Assembly (NCBI GenBank): GCA_951640165.1
Contig: OX621259.1
Location: forward strand, 2,604,001 to 2,668,000
Length of the DNA stretch: 64,000 nucleotides
Direction: 5' to 3'
Source: Pseudoips prasinana
Lineage: Eukaryota; Arthropoda; Insecta; Lepidoptera; Nolidae
Shown here: piece after piece, positions 21,658-33,837 of the stretch
How positions within the stretch are numbered: position 1 is the stretch's first letter
Layout: every line of letters starts with the position of its first letter
Notes under the pieces: generated by a model
The model's database searches: none
What the model was told of the DNA's origin: nothing
The model's input: only the letters and a program-made list of their open reading frames with translations
Made by a program: the position numbers and the translations under genes

Positions 21658-24600
21658 TTACTGTTTAGTTCTGTCCTCGAAAAACTCTTTTATACTGTAA
21701 TAACATTTTTGAATTAAGTATTTTTTTAATTTATTCTTGAATATATTGAAGTTGGATGTTTCTTTTAGTTGTTGTGGTATTTTGTTATATATCTTAATAC
21801 TCATTACATAGGGCCCAGAATGAAATATAGATAGCTTTGATGTCGGTAGAGCTAGTGAATTTTTATTTCTTAAGTTACGAGGTTGTGAGTAATGATCTTT
21901 CTTTAAGGAAAATAAGTTAATATGTTTTTTGACAAATAAGCAGATTTCAAAGATGTACATAGATGTTAATGTTAGTATGCCAAGTTCAATGAAGTGTGGC
22001 CTGCAGCTATCCATTCCGTCGATGTTTGCGAGGATTCTTATACATTTATTCTGTAGTTTAAATAGAACATCTGCGTTCGTGCTATTACCCCATAGTATTA
22101 TTCCATACACAAGCCAGGAGTGTGCATATGCATAGTAGGCAACAATTGCTGATTTTAGGTCTGTAGATTTTTTTAATTGGAGTAAAGCATATGTGAACCT
22201 AGATAGTCTCCCGCTTGTGTTATGGATGTGGCTTTTCCAATTTAGGTTAGTGTCTATCATCATCTGATGATGATGATAGACAGGAGGCTTGTCCAGCAGT
22301 GGACTTGTTTAAGCTGTAATGATGATTCATTACAGCTTAAACAAGTCCACTGCTGGACAAGCCTCCCTCAAGAATCATCTTGAGGGGATATGCCATAATC
22401 GCCACGCTTGGCAGGCGGGTTGGCGATCGCAGTATGATGGTCGTAGTACTCAGAAGGAAGCTGCTTCCCGTCCTCTGGTAGATATTCCCTCGGGTCGACT
22501 TCTACGCCCCCCACGGGATGAGATGGGGTGATGATATTCTGAATCTGGTATTTGTCGCCGTCACCACACGTCTATGTGTAGGCCTAATAGTTTAAAAGAG
22601 TCAACGCATTCTATTATTGTGTTATGATGGGTGTAGTTGATTACTATTGGACGTTTTTGATATGGTTTAAACTGCATAATTTTGGTTTTAGAAAAGTTAA
22701 CTTCAAGGTTATGGTCTTCAAGCCACGCTACAATTTATTAATTTTATGTTTTAAATCTAATATGTTTTCACATGGAAATATTACTGATATATCATCAGCA
22801 AATAGGATACTTGCTGAATCTATGATTTTTGGAAGGTCGTTTATGTATAACAGGAATAATATACAGCCTAGTACACTGCCCTGAGGGATAGAGTTCTTTA
22901 TATCATTCTTATTTGAACGGACATGTGATATTTCACCGGTTTGTGAATTATGGTGTTCAATTTCAACATATTGTGTGCGAGAGTTAAGATAAGAGGAGAA
23001 CCAATCATAGGCAACACCTCGAACTCCAATGCCTTCCAGTTTATTAAGCAATATGCCATACGAGACCCTATCATAAGCTTTGCTCATATCAAGCAGAATA
23101 CCTATAGCATATTTTCGGTCATTTATGTAATTGAGAGCTTGTTGGATGTACCGGTATACTGCATAGGTGGTAGATCTGTTCTTTCTGAAACCGTTTTGAT
23201 TTTCATCAAAGATGTTAAATTTCTCGCAGAATGAATAAAGGCGTTTTGAAATTGCAGTTTCTATAATTTTTGAAAAGGTTGGCAGAAGGGCTATTGGACG
23301 GTAGTTTGTGCAATCCGTCATGTCACCTTTTTTGTGTATTGGTTTTATGATGGATATTTTAAGTAAGTCCGGGAAGACACCTTCTGAGAATGATTGATTT
23401 ATCAGATAAACCAGTGGCAGAACGAGTTGTTCGGCACATTTTTTTATTAGTGTGGGTGGGAGTTCGTCGTGACCGAAACTCTGTTTATTTTTAAGGTTTG
23501 TTATTATGGAGAGGACTTCAAGTGGGTCAACTGGTGTCAAGTACATGGAGTTCTCCGAGTGCGTAAGAACTGAGCGCCCGGGCTGGTTTCCAGGCGTACC
23601 TCCGGCCTTGACAAAAAAGTCATTAAATGTATTTGCTATTATATTAGGATCATCTGCAACTTTGTTTTGAACTTTTAGTTTAATATTATTTCTCGTCTTT
23701 TTCGTTGATTTATTTGTACGTTATTTTATGATTTGCCACATTGTTTTTGATACATTTTCACTTTTTTTTATTTTTTGTATATAGTGTAGTCTTTTAGATC
23801 TATTTACGCATTTTTTTAGTATATTTTCATATTTTTTGTAATAACTTCTTAGAATAGGGTCGTCGTTTAGTGTTATAAATATTTTAAGTAGACGTTTTTG
23901 TTTGCAAGATGATTTTAGTCCGGATGTTAGCCCTGTACTTTTACTTTTATTTTTTATTTTTATTCGCGTTTTAGGAAAACATTTGTTTAATATATTGTTA
24001 ATTTTATTGTGGAATGCTTCGTAGTTAATGTTTACGTTATTGTGTTTAGTGATAACTGTTTCCCAGTCTATTTTTCCTAGTTCTGTTTTGAAATTTAGTG
24101 TATTTTTTTCGTTAAATATTCTTTTATTTATGTACCAGGTTTTCCTATCAATAGATAACATGTTGTATTTACTGATTAATATACCTTTATGGTCAGAGAT
24201 TCCATAATCATTAACTGTTATTTTGGCATCCTTCACGTCAAAGTTAGTAAAGATTAAATCAATACAGGTGGCACATGTATTTGTTATTCTGGTAGGTTCT
24301 ATAACTTGTTGATGGAAGTTGAAGCTTTTCATTAGGTTTAGTAGAGATATGGTTGTTTGGGAATTTTCTAAAATATTTATATTAAAGTCTCCTCCTATTA
24401 TAATGTCTTTTTTTTCTATCTTTTAACAATAATTTTTCGTGTTTTTCGAAGAGTTTTTCGAGTGAACTATAAAAAATATCTGGATTTCAATTTTTTGAGG
24501 CCAGTAAACAACTATAATTACAAGATTTTATTTGACTATTTCTATTGCACATGTTTCGAATATGAACTCGACCGTCATATCATCTATATCTTTACGTTTT

Positions 24601-24914
24601 GTAAATTGAATATTTTCATGTAATAATATACAGACGCCTCCTCCTGCGTAGTTTTGTCTGCAGTAAGAGGATGCCACGGTAAATCCATCCAAGAGCAGTG
24701 TATCTACTCTTGCTTGAGTAATCCACGTTTCAGTGATGCATAGTGCCTGGATAGTTTGTCTATCTTCTATGATTGATTGGAGTAAATGTGTTTTGTTTTT
24801 TATGCTGCATACATTTTGATAGAGGATTTCAAATTGATTATGTTGACTATTATTTCTAGTGAAATGTGTTATTTTTGGTATTATATCCTTTATATGTACG
24901 TTGGGTTTGGCCAC
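21658..24914 (-). pseudogene. Element D ORF2: endonuclease and reverse transcriptase, broken
   Basis: Endonuclease part 1 (24914-24528) has ILYQNVCSIKNK and CITETWI. After a frameshift, IIIGGDFNINI can be read near 24400-24370, and 24332-23721 carries EPTRITNT and DYGISDHKGIL. RT (23546-22728) has TNYRPIALLPTFSKI, NRSTTYAVYRYI, LLDMSKAYDRVSYG, IPQGSVLGCILFLLYIND and FADDISVIF. The thumb (22263-21658: TNLNWKSHIH, YGIILWGNSTN) is separated by the 22257-22571 insertion; LHID and TNLNW are contiguous once that is removed. At least two frameshifts make the protein nonfunctional. Confidence 0.87.
22257..22571 (-). mobile_element. RTE-tail-like insertion with a perfect 84-bp palindrome
   Basis: GTCTAT borders both sides (about 22251-22256 and 22572-22577), a likely 6-bp target duplication inside element D. 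The insert contains GTCCAGCAGTGGACTTG, typical of RTE 3' ends, a GATGATGATGA run, and a palindrome at 22283-22366: two perfect 40-bp arms around TGAT. The rest (22367-22571) is GC-richer and has CCCCTCAAGATGATTCTTGA-type sequence. It looks like a SINE or RTE-derived non-autonomous element whose end was copied back on itself. Confidence 0.65.
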
Positions 24915-26127
24915 GAAATGTCCGATTAATTATATTGGCATTCTGGGTAATGTCACAAGGAGAGCATCCGGCATCTTGCGACGGGTCGTTGGAGATATCT
25001 TTGATTTCGTTATAATCTCTTCCATTTATTATTTGCTTATTGTTTTGTATCACTGCGTGGTAACCCTGTTGTCTTGCTTCGAATAGGTTTTGCTTGAGTC
25101 TTTTTCTCTCACGAATAGAGTCTTTGTCAAGGAATTTCGCTATAGCCAATCCAGTGTTTCGAAGTAATCGGCTATTTTGTAGTAGGTAACGGGTCGTTCT
25201 TTTACTTAGCAATTCAACAACAACAGGTCTTTTATTACTGTTTCTTCCTATTCTTGATATATCTTCTATATAGCCAATGAGATTAATATTAAACAAATCA
25301 TTAAACATTGCTATGATCCGGTCGTGCAGGTCAGTTTCTGACTCATGGCCGAAGAGAACAAACTTTTTATCATGTGACTCTGGGGTTCTTTGAGAGGTTT
25401 CGTTATCCATCGACATCTTAGATTTATTTGGTTCAGGCATGGTAACATTTTTTAAGAGTTCTATTTCGGATTTTAAGTTTTTACTGTCAGCTTCTAGGCT
25501 ATTTATTTGTTCATAAATATTCTTTATATTTTTTGCAGTATTTTCCTGTTCCAGTGTAATGTTTTTTATATTTTGCATCATTTCAGTTTTCAGGTTCTGA
25601 ATGGTTTTTGTTACTTCTGTGTTTATTAGGTTTTTTATTTCAACTAATATCTCCTTTTTGCTATTTTCAAATTTTTCATCCAATAGTTTTTCAAGGTGTT
25701 CAAAGTTTAGAGGGTTAGGTGGTATTTGTGCAGAGTTTCCAGATGCTTGGAACATTTTTGGGGTGGTTTCCGAAAATAGTGTATCATCTACAATGCTTTT
25801 GTCATCGTCAAAGCTTATAGTAGTATTTTTTGTCGTCGTTTTCCTTCTTAAAGTGACGTTGTTTATTGATGAAGCTTCTGGTGAGGTGGTGAATGCATTT
25901 TCGGGCTGATGAACATGTATGGGAGTATTTGTATTGTCAGATTTCGGCATATTACTGCGACATGTTTGGCATTTCCAGCATTTTTTGTGTTCTTTCGTCA
26001 TCAATGTTAGAAATGTTTGTGAAGATATATTAGAGCATTCGAGATCGTAGTATTCTTTGCACAATGAACAAGTAAGGAAGTCCTTACTTGGAATTTGTTG
26101 TCGACATCCTGCACACAGTAGCGCCAT
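24856..26127 (-). CDS. Element D ORF1: PHD-type zinc finger, coiled coil, RNA-binding C terminus
   Basis: A complete 423-residue frame from ATG (MALLCAGCRQQI). Residues about 5-57 form a Cys/His-rich finger (CAGC, CSLC, CWKCQTC) of the PHD type. Residues about 145-235 are a likely coiled coil (EKFENSKKEILVEIKNLI and following). The C-terminal third (FVLFGHESETDL, RIGRNSNKRPVVVELLSKRT, RERKRLKQNLFEARQQG) resembles the L1-ORF1-like RNA-binding region of insect LINEs. It overlaps the ORF2 start by 59 bp in another frame. It has no stops, so this ORF may still be translatable if transcribed. Confidence 0.82.
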   Translation of the reverse strand: MALLCAGCRQQIPSKDFLTCSLCKEYYDLECSNISSQTFLTLMTKEHKKCWKCQTCRSNMPKSDNTNTPIHVHQPENAFTTSPEASSINNVTLRRKTTTKNTTISFDDDKSIVDDTLFSETTPKMFQASGNSAQIPPNPLNFEHLEKLLDEKFENSKKEILVEIKNLINTEVTKTIQNLKTEMMQNIKNITLEQENTAKNIKNIYEQINSLEADSKNLKSEIELLKNVTMPEPNKSKMSMDNETSQRTPESHDKKFVLFGHESETDLHDRIIAMFNDLFNINLIGYIEDISRIGRNSNKRPVVVELLSKRTTRYLLQNSRLLRNTGLAIAKFLDKDSIRERKRLKQNLFEARQQGYHAVIQNNKQIINGRDYNEIKDISNDPSQDAGCSPCDITQNANIINRTFRGQTQRTYKGYNTKNNTFH

Positions 26128-26307
26128 CTTTTGATAATTGTACTACACTAGGTAATAGTTTACTAGCCAGTTATAGTTGTACTTTGGTGTTTCGTGAGAT
26201 GGCGTTATTTAGTTATATTTTATTATGATAGATGGCGTTAGTAATCTATTTCGACACTATTGTATAAGAATATTAACCTGTTTTTTTTTACTCACAAAAA
26301 GATTTCA

Positions 26308-26378
26308 CTTGTGCAGGCTCGAACCGGCGACCACAGAGGTAATCCGGAACGTCTAAACCGTTGCACCACAGTATACGT
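26308..26378 (-). mobile_element. tRNA-like SINE head
   Basis: The minus strand reads a box-A-like TGGTGCAACGGTTTAGACG and box B GGTTCGAGCC 34 bp apart, as in a tRNA gene, but the acceptor-stem ends do not pair. It is therefore more likely a SINE head than a working tRNA. 26379-27003 contains no convincing gene. Confidence 0.5.
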
Positions 26379-27003
26379 TACATCTATGCTTGAAATATTG
26401 CTTCTTAACTGTATTTTTAGGTATTTATCGCTCTTTTGGTACAATTTCGTCACCTTATAAGGTAACGAAATCTGTTAGATGTTTCTATTGGCAGTTCATT
26501 CCGACAGTTGATGATTCATAGATGTTTACCGTTTTGTTTGCACTGAGAAACACTATTGTATTGATATTTCAATAGTAATTTTTGGAGTTTTTGTATCAAT
26601 ATGTATAATCTAATTTTTGTTATGGTTTATTATTATATCACTGTAGTGTTTGCCACATTTTAACGGCTTATTTAAATGTATTGCGATTTTTGGATTTAAA
26701 AATAGATTTATCCTTTTATTGTATTATTATGGGTTTTACGGTTTTGATTTGGTATATTATTTTCACTTATATTTTTTATGTCCAAGGTCACTTATTAAGT
26801 CATTAGCACTCAGTTTTATAATTACTTGTTCACTTATTCACTGTGTTTATATCTTTAATAACACTGTCACATACTATTTTTATTACTTCCATGGTCCAAA
26901 GTAATATTTTATATGACGTCTTGGGTCTTAATATCACTTTCACATAGGGATTATATGGTTTTCATTTGTATATACTTGAAAAAATACAAGAATGATATCT
27001 TTT

Positions 27004-27085
27004 ACTTTACAAAGTACAAGCTCTGCTTAGTAAGGGATCAGATGACGGTGTGTGAATAGTGCCCTAAGATATTATTATTATATCA
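27004..27085 (+). mobile_element. SINE 3' fragment
   Basis: GTACAAGCTCTGCTTAGTAA, GGATCAGATGACGGTGTGTG and an ATTATTATTATATCA tail match the end of the SINE at 17765-18021. Confidence 0.6.
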
Positions 27086-27505
27086 TTATCTAAGTATTGA
27101 ATGAAAACATTTTCTAAACCCTTAACTGCGTAGGTATATCCTTAGACGTGTAAGCAAAGTCACTATAGACTAACATAAGCTTGTTTGCCAAACTTTATCT
27201 GTTGCTCGCGATAGGCTTTAATTTAGGTGAGTTATATACTAATATAGGAACACGTTAACCAGCGGACATGACATGAAAGAAACCTTCAAAGAAATTGATA
27301 TCTTTTCTTGTTCAAAAAATATTTTATTTTATTTTTATTTTATTTTATTTAGGGAAACAAACAGGTATACAATAACACTTAGGTAGCTAATAACAAATTA
27401 AAACTATTAAATAATTGTACACCCAACACCGTAACCCCCAAATTAAATATAAAATTTGTGTACAAACCAAAAAAACAACAATAGCGTAGTATGATAGTGT
27501 TAATA

Positions 27506-27593
27506 TAATATATACACACATACATACATATACATACATACATACACACATACATACATATATATATATATACACATATATATATATATATAT
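27506..27593. repeat. Mixed CATA/TA microsatellite
   Basis: Alternating ACATACATACATA and (TA)n runs inside the 3' UTR of element E. It accounts for the tyrosine/cysteine-rich open frame at 27387-27575, which is not a gene. Confidence 0.85.
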
Positions 27594-30553
27594 TATCTTA
27601 ACAAAACTAAATTAGGAATACAAAACTATTTTGAGAATCAATCCAATACAAATTCTGTATGTCTAAATTATCAATAAACTATTATTACAGAATACACCAA
27701 ACTATTTACCTACTGTTCCGTGTTCACACTTCTCAGTTCAGTTATTTTTAAAGATATTTGTTTTTTAAATAAACTATTAGACAATTTGAATAAATCTATA
27801 TCTGTGAAGTAATCATTGTGTGATTTCATGACGCGGCGTAAAGGCGCGCGTTCACCGGCAATAGTACGACAAAATTTTGGAGCAAAAAGTCGTTGAGTAT
27901 GTGTTACGCGTAAACGTTGAGATCGACTTGGTATTTGTATATAAATTTGGTTTACAATCTGATTACAATCATAATAATTATGACAAATATTATACAGTAC
28001 CAGTTGATCCAGGAGCAATCTTCTCTCATTGAGTGTGGATAAAGAAAACTTATTTAAAAGTGCATCGTATGAAACCCTTGAGCGAAAACACTTGTAGTGT
28101 AGAGACCGTAGAAATTTACGTTGAACCATTTCTATGAGATCTATATATTTTGCTAAAAATGGATTCCATATAACTGTGGCATATTCAAGTTGGCATCTAA
28201 GGAGAGACTTATATAAAGTTAAATATGAAGAAGGTCTTTTAAAATGAGAACATGTTCGCATGATAAAGCCATACATCCGATAAGACCTATTAACTATTTC
28301 AGTAATGTGAAGATCAAAGTGCAGTTTGCTATCGATGAGAATTCCTAGGTCTTTTATAACGGACACCTTATCTAAATAATTGTCACATAGTGAATAACTG
28401 TAATTAACTACATTTGTTTTTTTTGTGATAGTAATGGCTTTTCATTTCGGTATGCTCAGGTGGAGTTTGTTTTCTGTACAGTAATTCTGAAAAAGTGCGA
28501 GATCCTCCTGCAACTTAATACAATCATCCAAAGTTCTAATACGATTATATATTTTAAGGTCATCCGCATACAAGAGAAAATGGGAATTTCTGAAACACAA
28601 GCTAATGTCGTTAATGTACAGAACAAATAGTAATGGACCCAGAATAGAGCCCTGTGGTACACCGGAAGTGATTACAATTCCATTAGAAGCAAAGCCATTT
28701 ATCACAACTTGCTGTGTTCTATTGTGAATGTAAGATGCGAACCATCTCAAAAGATTTCCTCGAATACCATTGAAATGTAACTTTTCCAGCAGCTTTTTGT
28801 GATCCACCTTATCAAATGCTTTACAGAAATCAGTGTAGACTGCGTCAACTTGTTCTCGGTTGTCCATACATTCGAAAAGGAAAGTGGAGTATACCAGTAG
28901 ATTAGTTACAGTAGAACGCCGTTTAATAAATCCGTGCTGCTGTGGAATAATAATACTGTGTAAGCTCGGATAAATGGCCTTATGTACGAGTCTCTCAAAT
29001 ACCTTAGATAAGGTGGATAACAAAGATATAGGACGATAGTTCGTGACATCATTTTTGCATCCACTTTTGTAAACAGGTGTAATATTTGCGGTTTTCCACA
29101 TGGACGGAACAGCACCTTCACTTAGACTTAAGTTATAGAGTATACTGAGAGGTAAGCTTATGGATTCAGCAACATGTTTTAAAAAGAAAGGAGGAATGAG
29201 ATCTGGACCCGAGCCCTTCGTTATATCCAAACTTTTCAATTCTTTCATAATTAAATCTCTCGGTAGATGTACGCTAGATAAATTTAAACTACTCGAAGAT
29301 GAAGGTAATGTATTTGAATTAATATTGTAACTAGTATCACTTTTCTCATACACAGAATTGAAAACCTTCGAAAACAAGCCACAGATACCTTCCGGGTTGT
29401 CAGAATTATCATTTTCATAAAACATAGTACCGGGAATGCCTGAATTGTTCATGGAATTGTTTACATAAGACCCAAAAACTTTAACATCGTCTCGTAGACC
29501 ATCCTCAATAGAATTTATGTAGTCGCTAAAACATTTCGCACTAAGCAATTTAAATCTACGCCTATACACTGAAAAAACTTCATAGTCCGATATATTGTTA
29601 TGCTTTTTCCATGTAATCCAGGCATTTTCCTTATTTTTAAAAACATGAATTAAACTTGATGAAAACCACACTGGAAACTTAATGGATTTTGTACATCTTA
29701 GAGGTACATGCTTTTTAATAATGGTATAAATTGACTCATAAAAGGTAGAAGTGGCTGATTCTACTGACATGTTATTAAAAGTTTTAACCCAGTCAATATC
29801 TTGGATGTCCGAATTTATGCATGTGTAACTACCTTCTAAGTAACAGTATCTAGGCAGAGAACTTTTTACCATTTTTACAATCTGTAAATTAAAGTTTATC
29901 ATTGTATAGACTGGGGGATGCAAGGGGTCCATTGGCACAATGGGACCCACCGGAATCCCACAAGTAGTGGTATCATCATTCGTTTAAAATAAATCGAGAA
30001 GTCGGTCCATGTTGTTATAAATGTTATTATATTGTTTACAATTTGTAACGGAAATAAAATTACACAATATCTGGTTAATGGGATTTTTAAGGCTGAGGGG
30101 GCCGGTGCATGGCCGATGCTACACTCCAACCATTCCAACTGAGGTAAATTAAAATCACCCACGATGTACATTTTGTCAACACTACTATGAATAATTTCGT
30201 TCTGCAAGGCGGATATAAAAGCGTCATATATGGAAATAGGTTGATTTGGAGGAAGATATAAACCGCATATAACGTGGTATTTATCCGTAACATCCGAGTT
30301 ACATTTTATGTAAACATAATCAACATTATGCGGTACACCGGACGAACTTAAAACACAGCGAGTAACTTGGAATGTATGACGCATTGCTACTAAGATACCG
30401 CCTCCATCCATTTTACCAGCAGCTATACGGTCCCTGTCACTGCGGAATACTTTGTATCGAGAATCTATAAACTCATTGTCAAGAATGCTAGGTACTAACC
30501 AAGTCTCCGTTAGCACAATTATATCATAACATTCTGCTAAAATATTAATATTA

Positions 30554-31835
30554 GGTCTTTACCTATGAAATTGCCGTTCTGCAGTACTGGCCATTTCAAA
30601 TCAAAATAATTTTTGTTTGGCTAAGAATTCTAATTTCAAATTAATTTTATTTTAAAAACATGGATTCTTTTTTCCAAAAGTAGTCATTTCTTTATTGATT
30701 AGTGTTACATTTTCATCGCATTTCAATCTTTTTCGTCATCATGGATACGTTAAAAATTCGAGTAATTATGGAATATGAGTACCGTCGTGGCAGCAACGCG
30801 GCACAAGCGGCACGCAACATCAACGACGTTTACGGAGCTAACACTACAAACCAACGCACCACCTGTTATTAGTTTGCTCGCTTCCGTTCTGGAAATTTCG
30901 ACCTGAAAAATGAACCTCGCGGTCGTCCGAAGACTTTGGTCGACAATGACGAATTAAAGGCGGTTGTGGAAGCTGATGATACACAATCTACGGCTGAATT
31001 AGCAGCAGCTTTCGACGTTAGCGTCAAAACAATATTGGTCCATTTGCGTCAAATTGGCAAGGTAAAAAAGCTTGACAAATGGGTGCCCCACGAACTCAAT
31101 GATCGCCAGCGCGAAGTACGCGTCGAGACGTGCCTTGCACTGCTCAACAGACACACAAATGAAGGAATTTTGAACCGCATTGTTACCTGCGATGAAAAAT
31201 GGATTCTGTTTGATAACCGCAAGCGCTCAGCAAGTTGGTTGGATCCTGGTTCAGCACCTAAACAATGCCCTAAACGAAAACTTACCCCTAGAAAAGTGAT
31301 GGTCACTGTTTGGTGGTCTAGCGCCGGTGTGATTCATCACAGCTTCTTACCAAACGGGGTGAGCATTACTGCAGATGTGTACTGTGAAGAACTGAGCACA
31401 ATGATGGAGAAGCTGGCGCATCTCCAACCAGCATTGGTCAATCGCTCGTCTCCGCTGCTCCTGCACGACAACGCGCGACCTCATACTGCACAGCAGACGG
31501 TCTCCAAGTTGCAAGAACTGGGGTTGGAAGCTCTCCGTCATCCGCCCTACTCACCAGACCTTGCGCCTACAGACTACTACTTTTTCCAGAATTTGGATAA
31601 CTTCTTGGCGGGAAAAAAATTCAATACCCGAGAGGCAGTACAAAATGCCTTTGAAGAATTTGTTGCCTCCCGTCCAGCTGATTTCTTTAAGAAGGGCATC
31701 AATAAACTGCCACTGCGATGGCAAAGATGCATTGATTGCATGGGTGATTACTTCGATTAATACAAATAAAAAAATTCATGAAAAAAATTCGTTTAAATTT
31801 TTTCATACAAAACGGCAATTTCATAGGTAAAGACC
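30554..31835 (+). mobile_element. Mariner (cecropia-type), 1282 bp, TA duplication
   Basis: Ends GGTCTTTACCTATGAAATTG and its complement form near-perfect TIRs of about 27 bp, bordered by TA (30552-30553 and 31836-31837). Inserted in the endonuclease of element E, in opposite orientation. The near-intact transposase and TIRs indicate a young insertion. Confidence 0.93.
30741..31760 (+). pseudogene. Mariner transposase with a single nonsense codon
   Basis: ATG at 30741, stop TAA at 31758-31760, 339 codons: a normal mariner length. Codon 44 is TAG (30870-30872), where family members usually have TGG (Trp). After it, the rest is open: VSVKTILVHLRQIGK in the DNA-binding part, then the DD34D triad in CDEKWI, LHDNARPH and SPDLAPTDYYFF, and an ending RWQRCIDCMGDYFD. 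Motifs place it near the cecropia subfamily (Hsmar1/SETMAR-like), an inference from memory of family motifs. A frame from an internal start at 30936 would lack the first DNA-binding helices. Confidence 0.92.
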
Positions 31836-32471
31836 TATTATATAAGGTATTTAACTTGGTTCGCAAACCTCGACAGTTTTGGTAATAGACACTTAAACTG
31901 CTATTAGCCATGGTACTGTAAAACATATTTAATATTATTACTATAAATATATTTAAGGCAAAACAAATATAACATATAGCATCTATTATTGCAAACGCTT
32001 ATAGTCATAATCGGATATGCAGGGTTGTTCGATGATAAAATTATCCATTCATGCTTACGAGAAGAATACCGCGAAGCAAACGCAACAGATGAATTAATAT
32101 ACCGACTTAACATGTAGTTATTTATAGAAATAAATGTGTATAGCATTATAATGAAAACTTGCTCCTGAGATATAATGATTACATTATAAAATATAAATGG
32201 TTCACTATATGTATGTAAAAACTTTACGTTGATTATTAACTTATTAAAATTAAAATAACACACAATAAGAACTTCACATATCGCAAAACAGTTTAACGTA
32301 ATTGTTAAGTAGTAATATATTTTCAAGAAAACAATATCTAATCCTTTTGTTGCAGGTAAAAGGTGGGCAGTAGTAAAATAAAATGCAATATTAAAACTAA
32401 CCTGATTAGTGTAGAACACAGAGGAACTAACCATACAGAGACATCGTGAACAATCCCAAAGTGTGGCTATT

Positions 32472-33333
32472 TCATGAAATACACATAATCTTCGATTGAA
32501 TATCTTGCTCAGACCGAATTGCGAACACTGGAGACGTATCACTCGCGCGAACCAGAACTGATCCATGCTTAACCCATACATGCTTGAGTCCTTTATCTTT
32601 GGCGGCGTCACGCGCATGGCGAAACAACTCTTTGTTTTTAGGCGTTAAATGTTCATTGATGTATATTTTATTGGTGGTCCCGGATATTTTCAACTGTTCA
32701 CTGGTAATGCCTTTCTTCTTTCTCGCTGCCGCGACGAAGTTATCACGAAGTAACTGAGTTGAAAATTTTACTACAATATTTTTGGGTCGTGAGCTATTAA
32801 AATTCATCTGAGGAACTCTGTGAAGTGATATTATGTCAGGTTTAGATACTGGCTCGTTAATGAGGACCGCTATATTGTTCACGATATCCATTAGATTTTC
32901 ACCCTTTCTGTCGGGCATATTGCTAATTTCTATATTGCATTGACGTGCACGTTGCTCCATGATGTCTAGTTTTTTTTCAAGTTCAACAATACGGGGCACA
33001 GTTGATGATGCTTCATTCTCCAGCGAGTCGATTCGCTTAATGACTTTATCGGTCTTCAAATTTAGATCATCGTACTTATCTGCTACGAATTTAACGGCTG
33101 CATTCAGTTCATCCAATTTTTCATTATGTTTTCCCAACCATGTTTAAAGTATAGACATCATATTTTTTTGGAATGATAAAAACTGTTCCTGTAGTTCAGA
33201 TTGGCTTATGGTAGCTTTCCGGAAAGTGATGCAAGGTGGAGGCGATTCCTTTTCAATAAGCGACCCATCACTACTCAGATCGCCTGTCGCCAATCGGAGC
33301 ATTAGCATCAAAAGTGCTGTTCATGTTATCCAT
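32472..33333 (-). pseudogene. Element E ORF1: coiled coil plus L1-ORF1-like domain
   Basis: The likely ATG is at 33333-33331 (MDNMNSTFDANAP). A frameshift near 33280 and a TAA near 33150 precede the long open part from 33137. That part has a coiled coil (ELNAAVKFVADKYDDLNLKT, RIVELEKKLDIMEQRARQCN) followed by IEISNMPDRKGENLMDIVNN, SLHRVPQ, KNIVVKFSTQLLRDNFVAAA and IYINEHLTPKNKELFRHARD. This is the L1-ORF1-like RNA-binding arrangement seen in many insect LINEs. Confidence 0.8.
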
Positions 33334-33837
33334 AGCGTTGTATGAATTCGGAACCCTCTGTACACTGTATTACTCTGTGTACAGTGAGGAATGCGCGGTA
33401 GCTTCGGTACGCGGCACTGGCGATAACACGTACGAGTCACTCACACTACGACACAGTTATTTCCTTAGATAGACCACAATTAGCGTTTAGCACACAACCG
33501 GCTCGTGACCGAGCGCGCGACGGAATCAAATTTTTTATCCCAAATTATAAGCACTATAAAAACAAACGACTAAGTTATAATAATCCTATCTGAATATGTA
33601 TATGTGCTTATTTTCTTTAAGAATATATAATTACTTAATTAAAATTAAGTTAAAAAAGTATCGTGAATGGATGATTTGTTTATAGTTCCAAATTCAAATT
33701 TTTGTTTTATTTTGTTGTTGTTAGATTGGCACAACTGTTTTCCATTTTGGCGAGGAGTTTGAGTTGCATCCCTTATTTATATTATATACAGTGCTGGTTT
33801 TAGTAATATCGTATATAGTGTGTATTGCGAATTTCAT

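Larger units (their letters stand above)
21367..26270 (-). mobile_element. Non-LTR retrotransposon D, near full length, inactive
   Basis: Minus strand: 5' UTR about 26270-26128, ORF1 26127-24856, ORF2 from 24914 to 21658, 3' UTR, and a 26-nt poly(A) tail seen as a T-run at 21367-21392. A 0.3-kb insertion at 22257-22571 splits the RT thumb. The intact tail suggests a fairly young insertion. The PHD-finger ORF1 and APE/RT ORF2 without RNase H fit the Jockey/CR1-type LINEs; exact clade not determined. Confidence 0.88.
27710..31911 (-). pseudogene. Element E ORF2: endonuclease and reverse transcriptase
   Basis: ORF2 starts at about 31911 (MANSSLSVYYQNCRGLRTK), is cut by the mariner, and resumes at 30552 with LTETWL, RSDRDR, GGGILVAM, YIVGDFNLPQLEW. 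A frameshift near 29950-30000 leads to the RT frame (29950-28442): NYRPISLLSTLSKVFER, QHGFIKRRSTVTNLLV, YTDFCKAFDKVDHKKL, SGVPQGSILGPLLFVLYIND, LLYADDLKIYN. A single TGA near 28442 separates the in-frame thumb region (28441-27710: KDLGILIDSKLHFD, QLEYATVIWNPF, NERRLLLDQLVLYNI). So only a few mutations plus the insertion inactivate it. Confidence 0.88.
27320..33530 (-). mobile_element. Non-LTR retrotransposon E, full length, split by a cecropia-type mariner
   Basis: Minus strand. 5' region about 33530-33334, ORF1 33333-32472, spacer 32471-31927, ORF2 31911 to 27710, and a 3' UTR with A/T-rich tail near 27350-27320. Removing the mariner at 30554-31835 rejoins the endonuclease (YNRSL to AECYDIIVLTETWL). 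Damage is light: one frameshift and a stop in ORF1, and one frameshift plus one TGA in ORF2. Confidence 0.88.

Noticed and set aside
27387..27575. Cys/Tyr-rich peptide frame
   Set aside because: It is the translation of a CATA/TA microsatellite.
31904..32617. 237-codon minus-strand frame between the ORFs of element E
   Set aside because: It overlaps ORF1 in another frame and consists mainly of the AT-rich inter-ORF spacer; composition is hydrophobic/aromatic as expected from AT-rich noise.
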